Positions 8,481 through 17,491 are shown, counted from the stretch's first letter. The stretch: DNA of 43,176 bases from Natronolimnohabitans innermongolicus JCM 12255 (GCF_000337215.1 NZ_AOHZ01000034.1:1-43176), one strand, 5' to 3'. The notes: generated by a model not told the origin, from the sequence alone. Program-made: numbers and translations.

Positions 8481-9868
8481 CAGTCGTCGGCCGCCAGCGT
8501 TCGATCCGCGCGCTCGGTCTCGGTCAGCAGCGGCGTGCCGTCGGCCTTCGGGCCGAGTTCGGGCCCGAACGGCGGCTCGTCGGGGTCGACGACGCGGCGG
8601 CGCTCGTAGTCCGTCGAGCGCTCGACCGGTACGCGACCGATCGAGGTGATCATCTCAACGTAGTCCTCGAAGGAGCGGAACTCGCCGTGCGTGCCGCCCG
8701 CTCGAGTCGTGATCTCCTCGGAGAGGATCGTGCCCATGTAGTCGTCGGCGCCGCAGTTCAGCATCTTCAGCCCCTGCTCGTCGCCGTACTTGACCCACGA
8801 CGACTGGACGTGATCGATGTTGTCGAGGAAGAGTCGCGAGACGGCGATCATCAGTTCGTCCTCGTCGACGCTCGCGCCGCCGGAAACGACGTCGTGTTCG
8901 AAAAGCGGCGTGTTCTGGTGGATAAACGAGAGTGGGACGAACTCCGAGATGGCGCCGTCGACGCGCTCCTGGAGGTCACGAAGGCGTTTCAGGTGCATCG
9001 CGCGGTGGGCCTCGTTCTCGACGTGTCCGTACATGATCGTCGCCGTCAGTCCGTGACCGACCGAGGCGGCGGCCTCCATCGCCTCGAGCCACTCCTCAGT
9101 GCCGATCTTGCCGGGGCAGATGACCTCTCGGACCTCCTCGACGAGGATCTCGGCGGCCGTTCCGGGGACGGTATCGAGCCCCGCCTCCCGCAGCCGGCGG
9201 AACACCTCCTCGTAGGACCAGTCGGTGCCCCGTCGGGCGTGGTAGGCCTCCTCGGGCGTCATCGAGTGGACGTGGACCCCGTCGACGCTCATCGCCGCGA
9301 TCTGCTCGACGTAGGTGCCGGGATCCGTCGCGTACCGTTCCGGCGGTTTGTAGTTGATCTCCTTCGGTTCGGGGTGGGCCTCGAGGATCTCGCGGTGTTC
9401 GTCGTCCAGTGCGAACGCGGGGTGGAGGCCGGAGACCGACGTCACCTCGTAGATGCCGCGCTCGACGGCGTCGGCGACGATCTCGCGGGACTCTTCGGGG
9501 GTCTTCGTAAAGCCCGCCGTCTCGACCTCGGCGTCCGCCTCGAACGTGTGTGCGGCGTCCTTGAAGTTACAGAACAGACAGCCCACGTTACACGCGGTCG
9601 TGACGTTGTTGTTCAGGTTCGCGACGAAGGTCACTTCCTCGCCGACGACGTCGGCGCGGCGGCGGTCGGCGGCCTCGAGCACCTGTTCTTTGCGGCGGCG
9701 GTCGATCCCGTCGACGTCCGTGCCGGTCGTGAGTAGTTCGATCGCGTCGGCGACCGTGAGTCGGTCGCCCGCGCGGGCCTTCTCGAGGGCGTTCTCGAAG
9801 GACTGGTCGCTTTCGGTCTCGGGGGTGTGGTCGAACGTGAGGTCGGCCTCGGTCACCGGTCGCTCCAT
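8480..9868 (-). CDS. cofH: FO synthase subunit CofH (radical SAM)
   Basis: CofH is the second FO synthase subunit, transferring the tyrosine-derived radical to the ribityl-uracil substrate. The protein has 462 residues. The cluster motif CNVGCLFC gives Cys93, Cys97 and Cys100. VHSMTPEEAYHARRG, VPGTAAEILVEEVREVICPGKI and ATIMYGHVE are hallmark CofH/MqnC-like segments. The start at 9868 was chosen because residues before it are not family-like. The N-terminal 80 residues form the acidic extension common in haloarchaea. It is separated from cofG by two minus-strand genes. Confidence 0.95.
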   Translation of the reverse strand: MERPVTEADLTFDHTPETESDQSFENALEKARAGDRLTVADAIELLTTGTDVDGIDRRRKEQVLEAADRRRADVVGEEVTFVANLNNNVTTACNVGCLFCNFKDAAHTFEADAEVETAGFTKTPEESREIVADAVERGIYEVTSVSGLHPAFALDDEHREILEAHPEPKEINYKPPERYATDPGTYVEQIAAMSVDGVHVHSMTPEEAYHARRGTDWSYEEVFRRLREAGLDTVPGTAAEILVEEVREVICPGKIGTEEWLEAMEAAASVGHGLTATIMYGHVENEAHRAMHLKRLRDLQERVDGAISEFVPLSFIHQNTPLFEHDVVSGGASVDEDELMIAVSRLFLDNIDHVQSSWVKYGDEQGLKMLNCGADDYMGTILSEEITTRAGGTHGEFRSFEDYVEMITSIGRVPVERSTDYERRRVVDPDEPPFGPELGPKADGTPLLTETERADRTLAADD

Positions 9869-9889
9869 CGACGTACCAATTTCAGTACA

Positions 9890-9955
9890 ACGAGAAAAGG
9901 ATGGTGGATTATTTGTTACGTGTGCGCACATAACGCACGTATGCGTTACGGGTGG
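9890..9955. promoter_or_regulatory. Intergenic palindrome between cofH and purC
   Basis: TAACGCA and its complement (7-bp arms, 4-base spacer) lie near 9932-9949, next to another small palindrome, GTGCGCAC. An AT-rich stretch at 9898-9918 could hold the cofH TATA box. The position between divergent genes suits an operator, but no regulator is identified. Confidence 0.35.
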
Positions 9956-10140
9956 GTTTAGCGGTGCGAATAGGTTCGGCTGCGAGTACGACAGGCGTTT
10001 CGACCGTTGCGATTCGCGCTGCCACCGATCGTCGCCGGCGACGGGATCGACGACCGACCCGATACTGAAACCTTCTTACGGGCCGGCCACGGCAACTGAG
10101 ATATGAACGGCGGCGCCGGACACGTCTCGAGGTGTCTCGC

Positions 10141-11160
10141 ATGACGAGCGTCAAGGAGTTTCGCATCGATGAAGAAGCGACCGACGAGGAACTCGGCGAG
10201 GGCGCGTTCGCCTTCACCGACGCCTACTCCGTCTTCGACTGGGGGCAGATGCCCGACCGCATTCCCGATAAGGGCGCGAGCCTCTGTGCGATGGGCGCGT
10301 TCAACTTCGAACTCCTCGAGTCGGAGGGCGTCCCGACCCACTACCGGGGCGTCATCGAGGACGGCGAGATCGTTCCCCTCGAGGAGACCGCGTCGCCGCC
10401 CTGGGAGATGGCGATCGACCTCACGCAGGTGCCAGCCCTCCCCAACGAGGGCCGGACCTACGACTACGACCAGTATCACGCGGCCGCCGGCGAGAACTAC
10501 CTGGTTCCGCTCGAGATCGTCTTCCGGAACCGCGTCCCCGTCGGCTCGAGTCTCCGCTCGCGGACCGAGCCCGCGGATCACGGACTCGACCACGAAGCGT
10601 GGCCCGACGAGGCCGTCGACCTCGAGGAGCCGATCGTCGAGTTCACAACGAAGTACGAGGAAAGCGACCGCCAACTCGACCGCGAGGAGGCCGACGAGAT
10701 CGCCGGCAAAGCCGCCATCGAGGACCTCGAGTCGATCGCCCGCGAGGTCAACCGCATCGTCACGGAGCAGGCGGAGACCAACGGGCTGACCCACGAAGAC
10801 GGGAAGATCGAGTGTCTGTACTTCGACGGCGAGATCCGCGTCGCGGACGTCGTCGGCACGTTCGACGAGAACCGCTTTAGCTACGAGGGCGTCCAACTCT
10901 CGAAGGAGGTGTTGCGCCAGCACCACAAACGCACCCAGCCCGACTGGGTCGGCGCCGTCGACGACGCGAAGGCGGAGGCGAAAGCACAGGACGTCGCCGA
11001 CTGGAAGTCTCTCTGTGACGCCTCGCCGGAGCCCCTCGAGGACCACGTCATCGAGGTCGCCCGTGATCTCTACTGTTCGGGCGCCAACGCCTACACCGGC
11101 CGAGAGCTGTTCGAGGCGCCGCCGCTCTCGAGTGCGATCGGCGCGGTTCAGCGACTGTAG
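10141..11160 (+). CDS. purC: Phosphoribosylaminoimidazole-succinocarboxamide synthase (SAICAR synthetase)
   Basis: PurC joins aspartate to CAIR with ATP to form SAICAR in purine synthesis. The protein is 339 residues from the Met at 10141; a Met three codons earlier is possible. The N-terminus MTSVKEFRIDEEA and GAFAFTDAYSVFDWGQMPDRIPDKGASLCAMGAFNF form the ATP-binding lobe. VPLEIVFRNRVPVGSSL is the conserved substrate segment, and FDGEIRVADVVGTFDENRF carries the catalytic acidic residues. The long C-terminal part and the DWGQMPD form are typical of haloarchaeal PurC. It is monocistronic. Confidence 0.93.
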   Translation: MTSVKEFRIDEEATDEELGEGAFAFTDAYSVFDWGQMPDRIPDKGASLCAMGAFNFELLESEGVPTHYRGVIEDGEIVPLEETASPPWEMAIDLTQVPALPNEGRTYDYDQYHAAAGENYLVPLEIVFRNRVPVGSSLRSRTEPADHGLDHEAWPDEAVDLEEPIVEFTTKYEESDRQLDREEADEIAGKAAIEDLESIAREVNRIVTEQAETNGLTHEDGKIECLYFDGEIRVADVVGTFDENRFSYEGVQLSKEVLRQHHKRTQPDWVGAVDDAKAEAKAQDVADWKSLCDASPEPLEDHVIEVARDLYCSGANAYTGRELFEAPPLSSAIGAVQRL

Positions 11161-11397
11161 TTCGATTCCGGATCGATCGACGGGCGGCGAGTCCGGGCGT
11201 TCAGTTCCGACGAACGCTCGAGATCGACCGACGATATCTCCGAATACTGGTACGATTGTACCGTTCCAGCGTATTCGCGTCGTCGCCCTCCCGTGTCGGG
11301 ATTTCGTTCGCACTACTGTATTCTGCTAGCACGTCACATCCAGTGCGTGAAAAGTAACCCTCATATTCGGGGCCGGAAAACCCGTACTAGACAGGTT

Positions 11398-11613
11398 ATG
11401 TCCCTCGCATCAAGTGGTCTCGTCGCAAGCATCGTCCCCTTCGAGCCAACCCTCGGTATCGCCGCCGTCGCGTCCGTCATGCTGACGGTGTTCGTCATCG
11501 CGATGATCGCGTTCGCCGTGGCACCGCTCGTCTCCTCCTCGTGGAACGACTACCAGCGGACGCCGGCGACGGACGCCGCTGCCGCCCAAACCGCCGAACC
11601 GAGCGACGACTGA
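11398..11613 (+). CDS. Small single-helix membrane protein
   Basis: This 71-residue protein has a hydrophobic stretch at about residues 18-45 (long enough for one or two passes), the motif SSSWNDYQ, and a polar Ala/Thr/Asp-rich tail. A TATA-like element is not obvious, but the start sits in a suitable spot after an A/T-rich run. No family is recognised. The stop codon lies one base before a repeat element that occurs again at 20121. Confidence 0.6.
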   Translation: MSLASSGLVASIVPFEPTLGIAAVASVMLTVFVIAMIAFAVAPLVSSSWNDYQRTPATDAAAAQTAEPSDD

Positions 11614-11614
11614 G

Positions 11615-11720
11615 ACTGCCGGACAGAACTATTCACCGTCGGTCGTACGACTGCGGCCGTCTCCAACGGTGACGGCCGCGAATTCGCGACCGACGTTTCA
11701 CTGACTGCTGTCCAGCAGTA
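11615..11720. repeat. MITE-like repeat element, copy 1
   Basis: This 106-bp element starts ACTGCCGGACAG and ends with a near inverted copy (CTGTCCAGCAGT). Inside, GCGGCCGTC pairs perfectly with GACGGCCGC across a 9-base loop, followed by GAATTCGCG. It aligns nearly end to end with 20121-20230. Both copies directly follow a stop codon. Confidence 0.8.
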
Positions 11721-11890
11721 TGAACGTCGGTTCGTCTCGACGCGTCTTTTTCGGGACCGTATCGATCGCCGAATAGCGACAGGGCTCGTTCGCGTCGAGT
11801 GGGTTCGAACGAACTCGAGATACCCGAATTCGGATCGAACGGCCGCGATCGAGGCGAGGGTCTTTCTCCCGAGAGGACGTCTCTATCGGC

Positions 11891-12211
11891 ATGGAAATCA
11901 CGGTGTACGGACCGCTACGCGCTGCGACCGGTTCGAAGACGGTGGGGCTCGAGTTCGCGGGCGACACCGTCGCGGACGCGATCGACGCGTTCGCCGACGC
12001 GTACCCGCGGGCCGAGCAGTACCTCTACGACGACCGCGGGGCGATCCGAGCGAGCGTTCGCGTGACGGTCGACGGCGAGCGCGCCGAACTCGAGGCGCCG
12101 ATTTCGGACGACGCGTCGCTGGCGCTGATGCCGGCGGTTCAGGGCGGTTCGCGAGAGGGCGAACGGACGGGAGAGCGAGCGTGCGAGCGGTCGGCTCGAA
12201 GCCGTGTCTAG
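11891..12211 (+). CDS. MoaD/ThiS-family ubiquitin-like protein with C-terminal tail
   Basis: This is a beta-grasp sulfur carrier or small archaeal modifier (SAMP) homologue, 106 residues. The fold begins MEITVYGPLR and ends MPAVQGG at residues 80-86, where family members normally stop. The exposed Gly-Gly is needed for adenylation by the E1-like enzyme and for thiocarboxylate or isopeptide formation. Here 20 more residues (SREGERTGERACERSARSRV) follow. They would have to be removed by a protease before the protein could act. Alternatively they reflect loss of the original stop codon. The tail's end overlaps the converging acetamidase stop within CTAG. Confidence 0.82.
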   Translation: MEITVYGPLRAATGSKTVGLEFAGDTVADAIDAFADAYPRAEQYLYDDRGAIRASVRVTVDGERAELEAPISDDASLALMPAVQGGSREGERTGERACERSARSRV

Positions 12212-13515
12212 AGACCGTACTGCTCGCGCACGAGATGGTCGATTCCGCGCTCCTCGAGCACCCCCAACGGCGCGAGCATGTCCAGTTGGACGACGCCCGG
12301 TAGCCGCCCGATCTGGACGCCGCCGGTGAACGTACACCGCGAGCGGACCTCGCCCTCGCTCATGTCGAGCAGTTTCGTCGCGCGGTCGAAGGCGTTCTGG
12401 GTGGCGTCGTTGACCGTCGCGCCGGAGCCGATGACCTGAATCGGTCCCATATCGTCCTCGAGGTCGACGCCGTGTTCGGCGGCGAGGTCGCTGCCGGCGT
12501 CGCGTTCCGCGTCGCTGTAAGGCTTGCTGATGAACGGGAGATCGTCCTCGTTCGGCAGGAGGATCGGCCCGTCGAGTTCGAGTCCGTCGATCACTTCGAC
12601 GTCCATTCGAACGGTGCCGCTGACGTCGGTCGTGTGCAGGGAGAGTTCGCCGTCGCCCTGGTTCGCGTGGAGGTCGCCGACGTAAATGCCGGCGCCGTCG
12701 ACCTTGACGGGACAGATGAGCGTCGCGCCCGCCCGAACCTGTGAGACGTCCATGTGGCCGTCGGTCCGGTCCTCGAGGTCGGCCTCGGTCTCGATCCCGT
12801 AGTCGTGTTCGGCGCCGATGAGGAACTGGCCGAAGTCGCCGGCGTTGTGCGAGTCGGGCATCGTGGTCGGCGGCGTCGTGCCGACGTTGCCGACGAACGG
12901 ACGGAGTCTGCCCAGCGTGCCGGGCATCTCGCCGGGTTCGTAGAGGAGGATGGGGTGTTGTCGCGAGTTCTCGGGAATGTCCATCACCTCGTCGGCGTCC
13001 GTTGCGAGTTCGTGGGCGGCGTCTTCGTCGAGCGTGATCCCGACGGAGTGGTCGTCGTCGAACGCGACGGTGTAGCCGTACTCGAAGCCGAACGACGAGG
13101 CGTTGGCGCCACACTCCGCACATTTGATCGACTCCTCGCCGGTGCCCTCGACGACGGTCTCCGGCCACTCCGTCCCACACTCCGGACAACGGTGGTCGAC
13201 GAACGGATCGTCGCCGAAGGCGTCCTCGCGCTCGGCCATCGACCCGGTGCTGGTCGCCATGCTCGTCACCTCGACCTCGCGGATGTGCAACGCGACGGCG
13301 TCGCCGACCTCGGCACCCTCGACGCGAATCGGCCGCGTGACCTCGTGGCCGCCGCGGAACTCGGGAGTCACCATCGGACCCCAACAGCCCGGCGGCGTGT
13401 ACGTCTCGATCGTTCCGCCGTCGGCGACCGTTCCCGCCCACTCCTGATCGGGACCGACGAGCCCGAGCGTGTACTGGTCGACAAACAGCTCCTGTTGGAC
13501 TTCCTGTTGTGACAT
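12208..13515 (-). CDS. Acetamidase/formamidase family amidohydrolase
   Basis: The FmdA/AmdA family hydrolyses short amides such as formamide and acetamide to ammonia and acid. The protein has 435 residues. Family motifs include TYTPPGCWGPMVTPEF and YVGDLHANQGDGEL, which contains metal-binding acidic and His residues. IQVIGSGATVNDA and FTGGVQIGRLPGVVQLDM are further conserved segments. Unusually, a two-knuckle zinc ribbon (CPECGTEW and CAECGAN, about 25 residues apart) sits at roughly residues 110-140. The start at 13515 is the first Met followed by family-like sequence. The secreted amidase gene lies just upstream on the same strand. Confidence 0.85.
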   Translation of the reverse strand: MSQQEVQQELFVDQYTLGLVGPDQEWAGTVADGGTIETYTPPGCWGPMVTPEFRGGHEVTRPIRVEGAEVGDAVALHIREVEVTSMATSTGSMAEREDAFGDDPFVDHRCPECGTEWPETVVEGTGEESIKCAECGANASSFGFEYGYTVAFDDDHSVGITLDEDAAHELATDADEVMDIPENSRQHPILLYEPGEMPGTLGRLRPFVGNVGTTPPTTMPDSHNAGDFGQFLIGAEHDYGIETEADLEDRTDGHMDVSQVRAGATLICPVKVDGAGIYVGDLHANQGDGELSLHTTDVSGTVRMDVEVIDGLELDGPILLPNEDDLPFISKPYSDAERDAGSDLAAEHGVDLEDDMGPIQVIGSGATVNDATQNAFDRATKLLDMSEGEVRSRCTFTGGVQIGRLPGVVQLDMLAPLGVLEERGIDHLVREQYGL

Positions 13516-13709
13516 GCCATACCAATCTACGGCGGAGGCGGCGATAAGGCTACTGTGCGCGGAGCCGGTAGGTCCGCCGTTCAACGATCCGAAAGCAACG
13601 CGTCGGCCCGGCGGGCGCAGATGGATCGATCCGAATTCGACGACCGCGTTCGTCGGCCCGGCGTCGCCGACGGCGAGAGCGGCCGATAAGGACGGCCAGT
13701 AACGGGAAC

Positions 13710-13735
13710 ACTCGGCGCCCGGAGGGGTGCCGAGT
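13710..13735. terminator. 11-bp hairpin downstream of the amidase gene
   Basis: ACTCGGC pairs with GCCGAGT, and the inner GCCC pairs with GGGT (one G-T pair), leaving a GGAG loop. It lies 40 bp after the amidase stop codon on the minus strand. This suggests termination between the amidase and the acetamidase genes. Confidence 0.5.
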
Positions 13736-13775
13736 CATCGGATTCGGGAGCTACTGCCGAGCAGAGCCGGTGGCG

Positions 13776-15617
13776 TCACCGATCGGCGGGCAGATTAGAC
13801 GTGTCGACCCCCTCCGTCCCCGGTCGATCGGCGTTCGTCGCGCGCACACCGGAGACGCCGCAGCCTTCGACCGTGTTGTAGACGGGGCGCTCGTCGTTCC
13901 ACGCTTCGATCGCGTCGGCGTCCCAGTCGACGTCAGTCCCATCGACCGGTCCGAAATCAGCCGGCGGCTCGCGGTTGTCGGAGACCTGCTCGAACGCGTA
14001 CGCGATTTCGAAGAGCGTCGGTTCGGACCACATTCGTCCCAGGAACTCCATTCCGACCGGCGCACCGTCGTCGGTGAAGCCGACCGGCAGAACGATCGAC
14101 GGCCAATCGAGGACGGGTGAGAGGTGGAGGTTGGCCGGCCCCCAGCTCCCCCGCCCCTCGGCCGGCGGCACGTCCCAGTTCCCGGGGTACGCGATCGCAT
14201 CGAGATCGTTCTCGTGTACCTGTCTGAGCACGTAGTGCTGAAGGTCTCGCTGTTCGTAGAAGGGCTGTACGAAGTCGAGATCCTCCGCGAGTTCGTCGAC
14301 GTCGTCGGACAGTTCCAGGCTGCTCGTGATACCGCAGGACTCGAGTTCTCCCGAGGCGGCGAGTTCCTCGAGGTCGTCGAACTCGGCGATACCCTCGAGG
14401 TAGTCGTTCCAGTCCATGTGCGTGTGGTTCCCGCGGTACGCGTCGCTGACGAACGAACCGGACGGCGGCTCGAGACCGCTGACGACGGTCGCGCCGGCGG
14501 ACGCGATATCGGAGATCGCCTCCCCGAACAGCGCGGCGATATCCGCCTCATCTTCGTCCGGCATCCAGTCGCTATAGACGCCGATTCGCTTCCCTTCGAG
14601 GCCGTCCTCGTTCAGGTAGTCGGTGTACTGGCCACCCGCTGCGTGGGGCGTTTTCCCGTCGGCTTCCAGCGTCAGCGGATCGTCGGGATCGACCCCTGCG
14701 AGGACGTCGGTCAGAAGCGCCGCATCTTCCACCGTCGTCGTCATCGGCCCCGGCACGTCCTGGCTCGAGTGTAGCGGCGAGACGCCGTCCCCGCTCACCA
14801 GTTGCCTCGTCGGCCGGAGACCGACCAGGTTGTTCGCAAGCGACGGGACACGAACCGAGCCGCCGGTGTCGGTGCCGATCCCCAGCGGCGCGTAGTTCGC
14901 GCCGATTCCGGCGCCGGTCCCGCCGCTCGAGCCGCCCGCCGTTCGCTCGAGATCGTACGGATTGTACACCGTTCCGCCCAGCGAACTCGACGAGGAGTAG
15001 CCGAACGCGAACTCGTCCATGTTCGCCTTCGCGATGACGATGCCGCCGGCCTCGCGAATCTGTTCGACGATGGTCGCGCTCTCGGCCGGGATTGAATCCG
15101 CCATCGCGACCGTTCCGCTGGTCGTCGGCATATCGTCGGTGTTGACGTTATCCTTCACGAGGACGGGAATCCCGTGAAGCGGACCAACCAGTTCGCCGGA
15201 AGGCGAGCCGCCGCCGGCGTGAGCCGGTGGATTGCCCTCGGCGTGGGAGGGAGGCCCGCCTCCTGGATTGGACGGGGAGTCCTCTACCCCGAGCGCGGCG
15301 TCGAGTTCCGCGGCCCGCTCGAGGGCGTTGGGATTGATCGAGATAACGGCCTGTAGAGCGTCTTCGTACTCGTGTATCCGGTCGAGATAGTACTCGACGA
15401 CCGCTTTCGCCGTGAATTCGCCACGTTCGTACCCCTCCCGAATCTCCAGGGCGGTCGCGTCGATAAAATCGAGTTCGTCCGCAGTACGTGCGCCGCCCAG
15501 ACCGGCCAGCAGTCCACTGACGGCGACGGCTCCGGTAGCTCCGAGGACGGAACGGCGGCTCAGGGAGATGGAGCCGCTTTCGTCCGCTGTCAGCGTAGTT
15601 TCATTTTCTCCGTTCAT
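13776..15617 (-). CDS. Tat-exported amidase (amidase signature family)
   Basis: This is an extracytoplasmic amidase-signature enzyme of 613 residues that hydrolyses carboxylic amides. The N-terminus has a twin-arginine signal, LSRRSVLGATG at residues 19-29, followed by a Gly/Ala-rich hydrophobic core. There is no clear lipobox Cys. The catalytic Ser-cisSer-Lys set is visible: the Lys in VLVKDNVNT and the serines in the GGSSGG-TGAGIG and GTDTGGSVRVPS segments. An inserted low-complexity stretch rich in Gly, Pro, Ser and His (about residues 115-140) is not part of the core fold. AT-rich DNA upstream on the minus strand contains TTTATTA about 40 bp before the start, a candidate TATA box. Confidence 0.9.
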   Translation of the reverse strand: MNGENETTLTADESGSISLSRRSVLGATGAVAVSGLLAGLGGARTADELDFIDATALEIREGYERGEFTAKAVVEYYLDRIHEYEDALQAVISINPNALERAAELDAALGVEDSPSNPGGGPPSHAEGNPPAHAGGGSPSGELVGPLHGIPVLVKDNVNTDDMPTTSGTVAMADSIPAESATIVEQIREAGGIVIAKANMDEFAFGYSSSSSLGGTVYNPYDLERTAGGSSGGTGAGIGANYAPLGIGTDTGGSVRVPSLANNLVGLRPTRQLVSGDGVSPLHSSQDVPGPMTTTVEDAALLTDVLAGVDPDDPLTLEADGKTPHAAGGQYTDYLNEDGLEGKRIGVYSDWMPDEDEADIAALFGEAISDIASAGATVVSGLEPPSGSFVSDAYRGNHTHMDWNDYLEGIAEFDDLEELAASGELESCGITSSLELSDDVDELAEDLDFVQPFYEQRDLQHYVLRQVHENDLDAIAYPGNWDVPPAEGRGSWGPANLHLSPVLDWPSIVLPVGFTDDGAPVGMEFLGRMWSEPTLFEIAYAFEQVSDNREPPADFGPVDGTDVDWDADAIEAWNDERPVYNTVEGCGVSGVRATNADRPGTEGVDTSNLPADR

Positions 15618-15977
15618 TCTTTGTCAGCAGAAGTTCGTGAGTGAAACATAGTAATAAATTCTCTGTGGAAGGTCAGTATTACAATTCCAACTCCACATGA
15701 CCTCAACTAACACCTACAACATCATATCAGACTGGACATTTAGTCAGTTTCACTGTTTATCTAGTCACTGGATGAGTTACCTGAGGAAGTGGCACAGGGC
15801 ACCAATATGACTGTCTGTTGACACTATGTCGCGGTCGTTTCTCCATGACCGCTCGTCGGCGAGTCACGTCTCCGACCGTGGGCGTGCGACGTTCGATAGG
15901 CGCTTCGAGCGTCGGCGTTCGATACCCTTCCAACTGAGAGCCAAATCCCAAAACCGCCGTCCGTCGAACGTCGCCGT
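15618..15977. other. AT-richer intergenic region, no gene seen
   Basis: This 360-bp gap between divergent genes is AT-richer up to about 15830. It holds the likely amidase promoter near 15650. I see no convincing reading frame, RNA gene or clean repeat. Confidence 0.5.
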
Positions 15978-16385
15978 ATGCAGGAAAACGAGTTCTACTC
16001 GCTCGTACAGGAAGACGGCCACCTCGAGTCGATGGACAGCGCGCAGGCGGCGAGCGAAGCCGTTCTCGCCACGCTCGGCGAGACGCTGACCGGCGGGCAA
16101 GCCGAAGACGTCGCGGCGCAGCTTCCGGACGGACTCGCGTCCATCCTCGAGGATACGGGCCACGACGGCGCGGGCTACGACCGCGACCAGTTCGTCGACC
16201 GCGTCGGCGAGCACCTCCACGAGACGAACGTCGAGGGAGACGACGCCGAGCAGTTCGCCGAAGCCGTCACCGACGCGGTCGCCGCAGCGCTGACCGACGG
16301 CGAGGTCGAGAACCTGAAAGGACAGCTCGACGAGGAGCTTCAGCCGCTGTTCGAGGACGTGACGGTCGACCCAGAGCAAATCTGA
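15978..16385 (+). CDS. DUF2267 family protein
   Basis: This is an acidic, all-alpha soluble protein of 135 residues with two related halves, each with a helix pair. The first half includes AVLATLGETLTGGQAEDVAAQLPDGL, the DUF2267 hallmark. The second has FAEAVTDAVAAALTDGEVENLKGQLDEEL. DUF2267 proteins are common in haloarchaea and have no established function. It stands alone between divergent and convergent neighbours. Only the family assignment is firm. Confidence 0.85.
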   Translation: MQENEFYSLVQEDGHLESMDSAQAASEAVLATLGETLTGGQAEDVAAQLPDGLASILEDTGHDGAGYDRDQFVDRVGEHLHETNVEGDDAEQFAEAVTDAVAAALTDGEVENLKGQLDEELQPLFEDVTVDPEQI

Positions 16386-16505
16386 TCGCCAGATCGCTAC
16401 CGTCTCGTTCAGAGCCGCGAAACCAGCGTTTACCGCCGGAATCCGCCGTTTTCACCACCGATTACTCGGTACCGAAGAGCCCGCGATGCGGTCGCTACAG
16501 CGCGG

Positions 16506-17318
16506 TCACCGTTCGGGCCAGTCGTCGGCATCGAGGGTGTCGCCTCGCAGGAAGGCTTCGATCCCTTCGCGTGCGTCGTCCGTCGCACAGAGCGCCGCAA
16601 ACTGCTCGTTCGAGTAGTCGAGCGCCTCTCCGTACTCCCGCTCGACCATCTCGTAGAACGCCGCTTTACCCATCTGTACGGCCGTCGGACTCTTCGCCGC
16701 CACGGTCTCGGCGAGGGCCATCGCCGCCGTGACGTGCTCCCCGTCCGGAACGACGCGGTTGAGTAGCCCCCACTCGAGGGCAGTCTCGGCGTCGATCAGG
16801 TCGCCGGTGAGGAGCAACTCGAGACACCGCTTTCTGGTGAGCGACTTCATCAGCGGGACGGCCGGACCCATACAGAACAGGCCGACTTTCGGGGCCGTCG
16901 CCCCGAACTTCGTCCCTTCGGCGGCGACGGCCAGATCGCAGGCCGCGACCAGACCGATTCCGTTGGCCGCCGCGTGGCCGTGGGCCGCGGCGATCACGGG
17001 TGTTCGCATCTCGGTGACGGTGTGGAACGGGTCCTCCATGCGAGTGACCCACTCCTCGTACTCCGATTCGGTCTCGTGGTCGTCGTACTCCGAGAGGTCG
17101 ATGCCGGCCGAGAACGTCTCGCCCGCACCGTCGACGACGATCGCTCGCACGTCGGACGCTTCCTCGAGCGAACGAAGCGCGTCGTCGAGCCCCTGGGCGA
17201 GCGCCGTGCTGAACGTGTTCATCGCCTCTGGGCGAGCGAGCGTGATCCGGCCTACGTACCCGTCGCGGTCGACTTCGACGGCCGAAGACTGGTCGGTCGA
17301 TGACGCATCTGATGCCAT
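16506..17318 (-). CDS. Enoyl-CoA hydratase/isomerase (crotonase) family protein
   Basis: This is a 270-residue crotonase-fold enzyme acting on acyl-CoA thioesters. ETFSAGIDLSEYD and AHGHAAANGIGLVAACDLAVAAEGTKFG form the oxyanion hole and CoA site. The acidic residues used by true hydratases are not obvious: PKVGLFCMGPAVPL lies where the second catalytic Glu usually sits. An isomerase or other crotonase activity is therefore as likely as hydration. The start at 17318 begins the protein with an acidic linker ahead of the conserved core. Family certain, reaction uncertain. Confidence 0.85.
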   Translation of the reverse strand: MASDASSTDQSSAVEVDRDGYVGRITLARPEAMNTFSTALAQGLDDALRSLEEASDVRAIVVDGAGETFSAGIDLSEYDDHETESEYEEWVTRMEDPFHTVTEMRTPVIAAAHGHAAANGIGLVAACDLAVAAEGTKFGATAPKVGLFCMGPAVPLMKSLTRKRCLELLLTGDLIDAETALEWGLLNRVVPDGEHVTAAMALAETVAAKSPTAVQMGKAAFYEMVEREYGEALDYSNEQFAALCATDDAREGIEAFLRGDTLDADDWPER

Positions 17319-17491
17319 GTGAGTTCGCGATTCGTCGCGCAGCGTGATAATTATCACCCTGAATCGATCGCGACGAACAGAACACAGTTCGATCGGTACT
17401 CGTGGCGAGTGACTACTCTCCAGTTCATACGCTCTGGCCGATACCGCCGCAACAGGTTCGCTCAAGTGTGTTACCCTCTATCAAACACTCA

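Noticed and set aside
15660-15820. Weak inverted similarity between GTCAGTATTAC and AATATGACTG flanks
   Set aside because: Too many mismatches to call a mobile element.
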